DNA of 64,000 nucleotides from Paraglaciecola chathamensis S18K6 (GTDB lineage: Bacteria > Pseudomonadota > Gammaproteobacteria > Enterobacterales > Alteromonadaceae): contig BAEM01000033.1 of NCBI GenBank assembly GCA_000314955.1, positions 284,814-348,813 of the forward strand. The letters run 5' to 3'. Position numbers and translations under genes: made by a program. The notes beneath the pieces are model-generated. The model did not search any database. It was given only the letters and a program-made list of their open reading frames with translations, and was not told the DNA's origin. Below, one piece after another: positions 8,782 through 16,960 of the stretch (the stretch's first letter is position 1; each line of letters begins with the position of its first letter).

Positions 8782-11700
8782 ATGTTGTATTGCAGAATGC
8801 TATTTTTACTGCTTTGTTTGAGTTCATCGATGCGGGCGTGGGCAGATGATTTAGAGATATATTTTGGAACGAGCAACGAACAGGTGAAGTACGACCCAAA
8901 CGTGCTGTTTATTATGGATACCTCGGGCAGTATGGGAGCCTATGATAATACCAATGAATCTCGCATGCTTAGGGTACAAAATGCACTAAAAGAAACCCTG
9001 CGCTCTGTGACCAATGTGAACGCGGGTTTAATGCGCTTTTCTGATTATGGCGGCCCAATCCTGTATCCGGTGCGCCCAATAGATGACACTGTGTCCCCTG
9101 AGCTGATTACACCCATTGTGCAAAGTTCAGATGATGCAACTGAGCGTTCAGGCAGTGTCAGTTTAAATAGCAGTAGTTTGACGCTATCCGCCGGAACTGA
9201 GCAGGTTATCACTGGCTTACGTTACCAAATGCTGAATATTCCTCAAGGCGCAACAATAACAAGTGCTTACTTGCGTTTTACCTCGCGAGGGTATGACGCC
9301 TCTGCCACAACAATAAATATCGCAGCTGAGTTAACGGCAAACGCGACTACGTTTACAAGCAGCCAGCAAAATATCAGCAGTCGAACACAAACCTCTAATC
9401 AAGTGATTTGGGATCAAGAAAATGACTGGCCTTCTGTGGGAGATACGGTTGCTTCGATTGATTTTAGTTCGGTGATCCAAGAAGTCGTGGATTTAGCAGA
9501 TTGGTGTGGAGGCAATAATCTCAATATTATTTTAACAGCCCAAGGGTTGAGCGCGTCTAGTAACCGCCTTGCCGATAGTTTTGAGCAAGGGGGCGGGCTA
9601 TCACCACAGCTGGTGGTGGTGTACGACGAAACCACGGCAACGGGATGTATTACTGGCGACTTAACCTATCAAATTGATAGCCAATCTAATAATGCTGAAG
9701 AGCGCTATAACGGCTATCAATCTACGGGCAGTGAGCTGACATTTAACGCCAATAGTAATGACTATATTGGCTTGCGCTTTCGTAATATTGCCCTGCCTCA
9801 AGGCGCAGTCGTCAGCAATGCCTATCTTGAATTTACCGCTTATCAAAATAGTTACAATAATAGCGCCTCGATGACAATTGAAGCTGCTAATGAAGCTGAT
9901 CCAAGAAGCTTTAATAATTATTCTCGGTATTTGTTGAGAAATAAAGCTAAAACCTCGGCTGTCACTTGGAGCGGTATCGAACGCTGGTATCGCAATCGAG
10001 AGTATCAGAGCCCGTCAGTGGCCAGTATTGTTAACCAGTTAGTCAACCGCGGCGATTGGCAATCGGGGAATGACATGATGTTCATATTGTCTGATTTCAA
10101 CAATACGCGCGGGGCATACACCTATTCTGAACGCCCTTCGGGGGCGGCTAAATTAGTCATTGAATTTCAAGGTCAGGCAACCCCAGGGCAAACGTCAACG
10201 GTGCGAGAGCACTTAGTCAGTAAAGTGGATGAGCTAAGCGCCAGCGGGTATACCCCCATAGTCGACACCTTATATGAAGGAGTGCTTTATTACGGTGGGT
10301 TAGACGTGGATTACGGTTTAACCCGAGGTAACAATTCGGTGTCGAATACTGTGCGACGCAACACGCGTGTCAGCCATCGGCTTTCGTATACAGGGCAAGA
10401 TGCCACGTTACCATCAGGATGTGAGGAAGATAATTTAAGTTCGTCTAATTGTATTACTCAACAAATTCCGCAAGGTGCACGTTATTTATCGCCGATTACT
10501 GACCGCCAATGTCAGGTCAACAATCACATAGTGCTACTCTCCGACGGAGAAGCTAACAACAACCACAGCGTAGATGAAATTGAAACATTATTAAGCGCAT
10601 CTTGTACCGGTAGTGGTGGTGAAAAGTGCGGCTTGAGCTTGGTTCGTAATATCGCTGATACTGAAGAGTCAGTAATAGATAGTCGCATTATTACGCATAC
10701 CATTGGATTTGCAGCGAATACTCAGGCCAACAGCTTTTTAAATCAGATAGCCTTACAAGGGGGCGGCGGATTCTACCAAGCGGACAACAGTCAAGAATTG
10801 CTTGGCGCGTTCCAGTCTATTTTGAAAACCGTGAAAGATGTTAACGCAACATTTGTATCCCCGGGTGTTGCAGTCAACCAACTCAATCGTTTAACCCACA
10901 AAGACGAATTGTACTTTGCATTATTTAAGCCCTCTGAGGGCAGTAACTGGCCCGGCAATTTAAAGAAATATAAAATCGATGGGGATACCATATTAGATAA
11001 AAATGGGTTGCCTGCGGTGGATGACGGTAATGGTTTCTTCTCTGAGCAAGCTCACAGCTATTGGTCAGTGCTAACTGATGGTAACGACGTGCGCCAAGGC
11101 GGTGCTGCGAGCAAGTTAAGTCTTGCGCGAAATTTATTTACTTTCTCGGTCCCGGGGCCGTTGGCGAATAGCGCCAATCGGTTGCATGAAAACAATATCA
11201 GTTTGACAGGGGCGCTACTGAACATTGATATGCTTAGCGACGTAACTACTGTGCGCAGTAACTTATTAAAGTGGGTAAGGGGCGTTGATCTAAAAGACGA
11301 TGACGGAGATGGCGATACCTCAGACATACGTTTGCAAATGGGCGACCCGATTCATTCCCAACCCGTTATTGTTAATTATTCTGCTACCGACAGTGCTATT
11401 TTCGTCGCTACAAATCAGGGCTTTTTACATTCCTTTGACGCGCAAACGGGCAGCGAAAATTTCGCCGTTATTCCTCAAGAGTTACTCGGGAACTTGTATG
11501 AGTTTTACCGAGAAAACACCACATCGAATCATATTTATGGCTTAGATGGTGATTTAGTTTTACGCCATTTCGAGGATAAAATTTATCTGTATGTGGGGAT
11601 GCGTAGAGGGGGACGAAACTACTATACATTTGATATCACGAGTAAAACGAATCCTATTTTGGTACATCAAATCGTCGGCGGCAATACCGGCTTTGAAAAG

Positions 11701-12861
11701 CTAGGACAAACATGGTCACGGCCAACCGTCACTAAGATTAAAGTCGGTGAAACGATACGTAACGTGCTTATTTTTGGTGGCGGTTACGATGTTGAGCAAG
11801 ACAATAAAGTTGCTCGCAGTGCCGATAGCGTGGGTAATGCTGTGTTTATTGTTGATGCAGATACCGGAGCGTTAATTTGGTCAGCAAGTAACAGCGGTGC
11901 AGACCTTTTATTGGGGGACATGGAGTATAGTATTCCTGCGCGTATTTCTGTCATTGATAGAGATAATGACGGGCTTGCCGACCATATGTATGTAGCTGAT
12001 TTAGGCGGCCAATTATTTCGTTTGGACATACACAATGGTTTAGGGCGTAGTGAGTTAGTCAGTGGTGGTTTACTTGCTGATCTCGGTGGTGACTTAGCAG
12101 AAGACAATCGCCGCTTTTATTATGCACCTGACGTTGCGCAAATAAGCACGATTGATGAAAACTTTTATGCTGTCGCAATTGGCTCTGGTTATAGAGCACA
12201 CCCTTTGAATGCCGAGATCCAAGACAGTTTTTATATGCTAAAAGATTTTGGTATTTTTACTAAAGACGAGCAGGGGGATTATGGTTTGCCAGAAAATCCC
12301 TTCACCCGCGATGATCTGTATGATGCAACGGCTCATTTGCTGACATCGTCTGATCAAACGGTAGTCGAAGAGCAAGGGGCGATATACGCTAATCGGGCAG
12401 GTTGGCTCGTAGACCTTGGTAGCGGCGGCGAAAAGGTGCTGGCTTCACCACTCATATTAAACTATCAAGTATTCTTCACCACGTATCTACCTGCGTCCGC
12501 AAACGACAGCTTGTGTGCCCCGCCTAGCGGTAACAGTCGTGCGTATTTAGTTGAATTGATTAATGGTAATGCCGTGGTCGATTTAAATAATGATAATCAA
12601 ACCACTCATCAAGATAGATTTACCAATTTAAAGCAAACCGGTATCGCGCCTGATACAAAGATTCTAATTGAAGATATCTTACAGCCCGTTGTGTGCTTAG
12701 GCACAGAGTGCGCTTCGGCTGTTATCGAGATAGACGAGCAGGGCAATGAAGTAGCCTGTACTTCAGCATTCGGGTGTTTGGCGCAAAACATATATGGCCG
12801 ATTTGAACGGATCCAAAAAAGCAGTTGGAAAACAGAAATTGAACGACAAGAAGATGAATAG
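8782..12861 (+). CDS. pilY1: PilY1-type pilus tip adhesin with split vWA domain
   Basis: This is a 1359-residue secreted tip protein. The ATG at 8782 follows CGGAGG and gives a signal peptide that would be cut after MRAWA. A von Willebrand A domain begins at residue 41; its MIDAS motif DTSGS is at 46-50. It is interrupted at about 118-466 by two related beta-rich modules (each with a PQGA...SAYL or NAYL core and ending in a LVxxY/F strand), then resumes with T491 and LLSDGE near 586. The C-terminal half is the PilC/PilY1 beta-propeller, with a calcium-loop-like DRDNDGLAD at 1059-1067. In the family this protein mediates adhesion, surface sensing and pilus extension. It overlaps pilE by 8 bases. 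Confidence 0.93.
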   Translation: MLYCRMLFLLLCLSSSMRAWADDLEIYFGTSNEQVKYDPNVLFIMDTSGSMGAYDNTNESRMLRVQNALKETLRSVTNVNAGLMRFSDYGGPILYPVRPIDDTVSPELITPIVQSSDDATERSGSVSLNSSSLTLSAGTEQVITGLRYQMLNIPQGATITSAYLRFTSRGYDASATTINIAAELTANATTFTSSQQNISSRTQTSNQVIWDQENDWPSVGDTVASIDFSSVIQEVVDLADWCGGNNLNIILTAQGLSASSNRLADSFEQGGGLSPQLVVVYDETTATGCITGDLTYQIDSQSNNAEERYNGYQSTGSELTFNANSNDYIGLRFRNIALPQGAVVSNAYLEFTAYQNSYNNSASMTIEAANEADPRSFNNYSRYLLRNKAKTSAVTWSGIERWYRNREYQSPSVASIVNQLVNRGDWQSGNDMMFILSDFNNTRGAYTYSERPSGAAKLVIEFQGQATPGQTSTVREHLVSKVDELSASGYTPIVDTLYEGVLYYGGLDVDYGLTRGNNSVSNTVRRNTRVSHRLSYTGQDATLPSGCEEDNLSSSNCITQQIPQGARYLSPITDRQCQVNNHIVLLSDGEANNNHSVDEIETLLSASCTGSGGEKCGLSLVRNIADTEESVIDSRIITHTIGFAANTQANSFLNQIALQGGGGFYQADNSQELLGAFQSILKTVKDVNATFVSPGVAVNQLNRLTHKDELYFALFKPSEGSNWPGNLKKYKIDGDTILDKNGLPAVDDGNGFFSEQAHSYWSVLTDGNDVRQGGAASKLSLARNLFTFSVPGPLANSANRLHENNISLTGALLNIDMLSDVTTVRSNLLKWVRGVDLKDDDGDGDTSDIRLQMGDPIHSQPVIVNYSATDSAIFVATNQGFLHSFDAQTGSENFAVIPQELLGNLYEFYRENTTSNHIYGLDGDLVLRHFEDKIYLYVGMRRGGRNYYTFDITSKTNPILVHQIVGGNTGFEKLGQTWSRPTVTKIKVGETIRNVLIFGGGYDVEQDNKVARSADSVGNAVFIVDADTGALIWSASNSGADLLLGDMEYSIPARISVIDRDNDGLADHMYVADLGGQLFRLDIHNGLGRSELVSGGLLADLGGDLAEDNRRFYYAPDVAQISTIDENFYAVAIGSGYRAHPLNAEIQDSFYMLKDFGIFTKDEQGDYGLPENPFTRDDLYDATAHLLTSSDQTVVEEQGAIYANRAGWLVDLGSGGEKVLASPLILNYQVFFTTYLPASANDSLCAPPSGNSRAYLVELINGNAVVDLNNDNQTTHQDRFTNLKQTGIAPDTKILIEDILQPVVCLGTECASAVIEIDEQGNEVACTSAFGCLAQNIYGRFERIQKSSWKTEIERQEDE

Positions 12862-13336
12862 CATGCCCATTCGCAAATCAGTAAAGATAACCTACAGTCG
12901 TGGCTTCTCCTTGATGGAGTTAATGATTGCTGTGGCTATCGTAGGGATTGTTAGCACCCTTGCTTACCCTAGTTACCAAAGTTACATAACCGACAGTAAG
13001 CGCAGTGTTGCACAGGCAGACTTATTGGCATTTGCCGCCCAGTTAGAGCGGCATAAATTAGCTAATTTTAGTTATGCAGGTGCCGCGCAAGAAGGTGGTG
13101 ATACTGGAGTTCCTGCCATTTTTTCGAGTCACTCACCGGCTAGCGAGGCTGCGAGCAATAAAGCTTACAACTTGACGATTGATTCTTTGACGGGGGGAGG
13201 TTCTGCTTACCGGGTTAAAGCGCAACCCCTGATTACAAGCCAAGGTGCGCTATTCTATTACAGTGATGGGCGTAAAGCGTGGGATCAAAACGCTGACGGA
13301 GCGCTTTCTGCGGCGGAGTTCTGTTGGCGTTGTTAA
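12854..13336 (+). CDS. pilE: Type IV pilus minor pilin PilE
   Basis: This is a pilin-like protein of about 160 residues with the signature RGFSLMELMIAVAIVGIVS and the following AYPSYQSYITDSKRS, which is characteristic of PilE. It ends in CWRC, probably half of the C-terminal disulfide loop. I chose the ATG at 12854, which overlaps pilY1 by 8 bases; an ATG at 12863 is an alternative. It closes the first minor-pilin operon and converges with the FimT-like gene on the other strand. Confidence 0.88.
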   Translation: MNSMPIRKSVKITYSRGFSLMELMIAVAIVGIVSTLAYPSYQSYITDSKRSVAQADLLAFAAQLERHKLANFSYAGAAQEGGDTGVPAIFSSHSPASEAASNKAYNLTIDSLTGGGSAYRVKAQPLITSQGALFYYSDGRKAWDQNADGALSAAEFCWRC

Positions 13337-13400
13337 GGCGATAAGCCAACGCGATAAATCAACGCAATAAACCAAAGTAAGCTGATTTTGCTTAGCACAA

Positions 13401-13973
13401 TTATGAACAGTTTAAAGCGTTGCCGTCTCTGTCTTCATGAATTTTGTTGTTGTTGCTGTCTTGGCTGGTTTTTACTCTACCTTGCATACTTATAAGTAAT
13501 GCACGATGAGATGATGCTTGGTCACCGCAAAACAGAATATCAGCATTGCTATTTGCCCCTCCATTTTGAGTAAACGAAATTGCATTTTGCGGGCCCTTTA
13601 CCTCGATGTTGCTTTCCTCTTTACTTAATGACGTAAGCAATGTCTCTGTTGCATTACGTTCGCCATCACTGTTGGAATCGACAAAAACCATTTTGGCTTG
13701 AGACCAATTATGAGAGCAAGTTGAATAGTCAGCGGTGGCACACAGCGCCGTCTCGATTTGATTGTCGATGGCGTGTCCCCTAGCAAATTGTGCCAGCGCG
13801 CTGATTTGGTTCATCTGCGCTGCAATTGTGTTCTGTGAGATTGTAGCTTGCAGACTGGGGGCAACGCTGGCTGCAAGCACGATCGTAATACTGACACTGA
13901 CCATCAACTCGATGAGTGATACCCCTTGTTGCTTAAAAGCGCTATTAGCGCAATTCGAATATAGTTTTTTCAT
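13401..13973 (-). CDS. FimT/GspH-type minor pilin
   Basis: This 190-residue pseudopilin has the prepilin site QQGVSLIELMVSVSITIVLA and the QNTIAAQMNQISALAQFARGHAID stretch typical of the FimT/FimU/GspH family. The C-terminal part ends in a Cys (ALNCS) and contains CATADYSTC and ILFCGD. It lies 114 bases downstream of a PilE-type gene on the same strand and probably forms a two-gene operon with it. It may supply the FimU/FimT function missing from the pilV-pilE operon. Which of the two GspH-like genes in this island is FimU cannot be decided from sequence alone. Confidence 0.82.
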   Translation of the reverse strand: MKKLYSNCANSAFKQQGVSLIELMVSVSITIVLAASVAPSLQATISQNTIAAQMNQISALAQFARGHAIDNQIETALCATADYSTCSHNWSQAKMVFVDSNSDGERNATETLLTSLSKEESNIEVKGPQNAISFTQNGGANSNADILFCGDQASSHRALLISMQGRVKTSQDSNNNKIHEDRDGNALNCS

Positions 13974-14087
13974 GAAGTCAGTTTATCGCGAATACTGACA
14001 GGGTAACGTATGAACACACCCGCTATGGTATTAAAACGGCACATACCTAACGGTTCGAACTCTTTTATATAAACGACGTTCCTTCGA

Positions 14088-14480
14088 CTAGCGAGGCCAA
14101 CACGCTTGTGGGGTTTTGTGCATAGACTGGTCGATGGTTAAGGTGGTACAGCCCACATCTGTTTGTTGCGCTGATGTCGCTTCTGCTGTCAGAGTGAAGT
14201 GCGTTGCTGAAATGTCTGCTGCACTAAATTGATACGCCGTTCCAGCGGGAGGAGGAAGCGCTGTTTCATCTGCATATTGTGTATGTGAGATACGATAACG
14301 TTCTTGTTGCAGGTGCCATTTTAATAAAGTGTTTTGTGCGTCCACTCTGCGGCCGTGAATGATATGACTTTGGTAAGTCGGTAGGGCAATCATGGCGAGA
14401 ATACCGACGATGGCCAACACTATCATTAACTCAAGCAAACTAAAGCCAGTGTTAGTATCGAAAAAGAGCTGCTGTTTCAC
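14088..14480 (-). CDS. PilE-type minor pilin
   Basis: The 130-residue product has the signature TGFSLLELMIVLAIVGILA and then ALPTYQSHIIHGRRVDAQ, as in PilE-type minor pilins. The C-terminal part carries two cysteines (VGCTTL and QACWPR) that could form the D-region disulfide. It is a second PilE-like gene, 1.1 kb from pilE at 12854 and on the opposite strand. It is the first gene of the minus-strand pair and is divergent from the second plus-strand pilin operon; the 221-base gap to that operon (14481-14701) should hold both promoters, but I cannot assign them. Confidence 0.82.
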   Translation of the reverse strand: MKQQLFFDTNTGFSLLELMIVLAIVGILAMIALPTYQSHIIHGRRVDAQNTLLKWHLQQERYRISHTQYADETALPPPAGTAYQFSAADISATHFTLTAEATSAQQTDVGCTTLTIDQSMHKTPQACWPR

Positions 14481-14701
14481 TGTTCGTCCTTGCTATTTTT
14501 TGTTGCGTAAATATTTTTTACTGCCGCCTAAAATATTTCTCAATTTGGTCTATCTTTATACGTCTATATTTTGATTTTCGCCACGCAAAATGCCGTCAAA
14601 GCTCAATGTATTGATGATCGAACGTTTGATTAATACATCGTTTCTCGCTTTAGTTTGCGCGTATTGTTACGCCACTACTTGATTGAAAAACATGGATAGC
14701 G

Positions 14702-15220
14702 ATGAATACATGCCACGGAATGTCGTTATTAGAATTAATGTTAGTGATTTCTATCACTATGATTCTTATGACGTTAGGTGTGCCCTCACTGTTAGATTCC
14801 AAACAGCAGCTTCACATTAAGCAAGCCACTCAAGCGAGCTATTTCTTTATGCAGCACGCAAGAGCCAGCGCCATCGCATCATCAGAGGATGTGTTTGTGA
14901 GCATTCACCCAGGTCAAAGTTGGTGTTTAGGCATGAATGTATCCCAATGGTGTGATTGCCAAATCGATGATGATTGTTCTGTTCATGGTGTTCAAACTCG
15001 TATTGCGCACAGTGATTACGCTTCTGTTTCACTGTTACAGGTACGTTTTGGTCAAAATAACAGTGCCGTTTTCGATGGCGAGCGAGGTATGGCTATGGGA
15101 AATTCTGGTTCGGTTACCTTTGGTGACGCAAATGATCAACTGAAGCTTATTCTGAGTAATATGGGGCGGGTGCGTATGTGTGTACTCGAGGGTAATATAT
15201 TGGCGCATCCAGCATGTTGA
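14702..15220 (+). CDS. GspH/FimT-type pseudopilin, first gene of second minor-pilin operon
   Basis: The 172-residue product begins MNTCHGMSLLELMLVIS: cleavage glycine at residue 6, Glu at +5. The body fits the GspH/FimT family (QLHIKQATQASYFFMQHARASAI, then a C-terminal sheet ending MGRVRMCV and a final Cys). It overlaps the next gene by a few bases. The order GspH-, PilW-, PilX- and PilV-like is the same as that of E. coli ppdA-ppdB-ygdB-ppdC and of competence-pilus minor subunits, so DNA uptake or pilus priming is a reasonable inference. Confidence 0.8.
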   Translation: MNTCHGMSLLELMLVISITMILMTLGVPSLLDSKQQLHIKQATQASYFFMQHARASAIASSEDVFVSIHPGQSWCLGMNVSQWCDCQIDDDCSVHGVQTRIAHSDYASVSLLQVRFGQNNSAVFDGERGMAMGNSGSVTFGDANDQLKLILSNMGRVRMCVLEGNILAHPAC

Positions 15221-15846
15221 TGACGCTGAAAAACGCCAAAGGTAGCTCGCTCATTGAGTTAATGATAGCTATGTCCTTAGGGGTATCAGCTTTGTCAGCA
15301 TTTACTGCTTTTATCGGTTTTGGTGTGGGCGTGAATGCAAGTTTACTGTCATCGTCTCGTTTGAATGAAGAATTTACCCTAGTGTCTCAGCTGTTAGCCC
15401 GGGATATCGCCAGAGCAGGTTTTGATGGAAATGCTTCACTTCAAGTAACTGAACCACAAAATGCAATGAGCTCCTTTGGGCGCTCTTTGCGCCTAGGTCA
15501 ATTCCCTAATGAAACGTTAAATAGCTGTATTCTATTCGCATACGATCGCAATGCTAATGGAATGCTTGATAACCAAAATGGCAATGAAAATTACGGTTAT
15601 CGTCTGCGCAATAAAGCAATCGAAATGCGCACCGCTGGGGCGCCATGTGACGCAGGCGGCTGGCACGACTTAACAGACTCGAGTGTGGTGCACATCACGC
15701 GTCTGCATTTCACGTTTCATGAGTTGGTGGTAAGTGGGCGAGTCTTAACCCAAGTAGAGATGAACCTAGTGGCGAACCTAAAAGTTCAGCCTGACGTGTC
15801 TCGGCAACATACTATGCGCTTTACCGTGCGTAATCATGCGCAGTAA
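15214..15846 (+). CDS. PilW-like pseudopilin
   Basis: The 210-residue product has the prepilin site KGSSLIELMIAMSLGVSALS and the downstream LVSQLLARDIARAGFDG, a stretch typical of PilW-like proteins. It is shorter than PilW at 7257. The ATG at 15214 overlaps the upstream gene; an ATG at 15220, sharing its A with the upstream TGA, is equally likely. The next gene overlaps its end by 11 bases. Confidence 0.78.
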   Translation: MLMTLKNAKGSSLIELMIAMSLGVSALSAFTAFIGFGVGVNASLLSSSRLNEEFTLVSQLLARDIARAGFDGNASLQVTEPQNAMSSFGRSLRLGQFPNETLNSCILFAYDRNANGMLDNQNGNENYGYRLRNKAIEMRTAGAPCDAGGWHDLTDSSVVHITRLHFTFHELVVSGRVLTQVEMNLVANLKVQPDVSRQHTMRFTVRNHAQ

Positions 15847-16960
15847 CCTCCCTAGCTTACTCGCACAGCGAGGAGCAATTATGTTGGTCAGTGTTTCGCT
15901 GTTGTTGATGATTGCCAGTTTAGTGACTTTGCACACAGGGCGGGTCAAATCCCTTGAACATAAGATTTTGCTTAACACTCAAAACCAAGCGCAGTCGGCT
16001 GCCACTGCTTTAGGTGGTTTAGCACATGGAATGAGCCGTATTCAAGTAGATAGTGGATGGCTTGGGCAAGAGCACACTATCATGCTCGACAATAATTTAC
16101 GCGCTAAGGTATGGGCCGACTTTCATCAAGTCCCTCGTAATAACATGAATTTACATTGGGCAACTGTTTATGCCAGTGGGGAATCAGCCGATGAGCAAAG
16201 TCATCATCACGTGAGTGAGCAAGTTCTGCGCTATCCCTTTTTAAATACTGTTCCTTCTGCTCCTTTGATAAGCGCAATCGAGCTGCCTTCAAACTTGCCA
16301 TTTATTTTGGGAGCAAATCCGAATGGCGGTGGTCAAGGCGTTCCGGTTTCAGTGTGGACAGATAAACCCATTCCCAATATTGATGTCGATAGCCGGACCT
16401 GCTCACTACAGTTGTTTGATGAAAGTCGCTGTGCGTTTGATATGTACTCTGCTCATTCTCAACTGGGCAGTGACCTGCTTAAGGAGCACTCGGCATTTCC
16501 GGGCGATGTGCTGTCTTACTTATTTAATATTCCTATGAACGACTGGCGTATTTTGAAGAGCGAAGTGTCACTTATCGCCTCAGATTGTGATGAAGCTACG
16601 GTGACAGGTCAGCGCGTTATTTGGGTACAAGGCGAATGTGCTTTAAACGTAGGGCAGCATATAGGCTCTGATAGCGCGCCTGTTATCTTAGTTTTAGCAA
16701 ACTCAGCATTGCTGATGCCTGCAGATAGCCGTATTTTTGGATTGGTTGTTTTTTTAAGTACGCTTAACCCCGCACCGGAAAAACGCATAGCGATGGCCAC
16801 TAGCGCGCAGCTCAACGGCGCCTTGGTACTACTTTCTCCGATTGAGGTTGCCATGAGCCAGTTGTCTGTTCGATACCATGCGAGTGTTTTGGCAAGGTTG
16901 CATTTAGATGCGGATATGCAGCGCTTGGGCAAGGTTAGCGGCAGTTGGCGTGATTTTTAA
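15836..16960 (+). CDS. PilX-like membrane-anchored protein of second pilin operon
   Basis: The 374-residue protein starts with a short leader and QRGAIMLVSVSLLLMIASLVTL, which resembles the PilX/YgdB type of N-terminus without a clear Glu at +5. The rest is a large extracytoplasmic domain with a few cysteines (for example RTCSLQLFDESRC and ASDC/GEC). It is larger than ordinary PilX proteins. A late segment, PVILVLANSALLMPADSRIFGLVVFL, resembles the beta-helix-like end seen in some pilus-assembly proteins, but I do not recognise a named domain. It overlaps the PilW-like gene and abuts the next gene exactly. Confidence 0.65.
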   Translation: MRSNLPSLLAQRGAIMLVSVSLLLMIASLVTLHTGRVKSLEHKILLNTQNQAQSAATALGGLAHGMSRIQVDSGWLGQEHTIMLDNNLRAKVWADFHQVPRNNMNLHWATVYASGESADEQSHHHVSEQVLRYPFLNTVPSAPLISAIELPSNLPFILGANPNGGGQGVPVSVWTDKPIPNIDVDSRTCSLQLFDESRCAFDMYSAHSQLGSDLLKEHSAFPGDVLSYLFNIPMNDWRILKSEVSLIASDCDEATVTGQRVIWVQGECALNVGQHIGSDSAPVILVLANSALLMPADSRIFGLVVFLSTLNPAPEKRIAMATSAQLNGALVLLSPIEVAMSQLSVRYHASVLARLHLDADMQRLGKVSGSWRDF

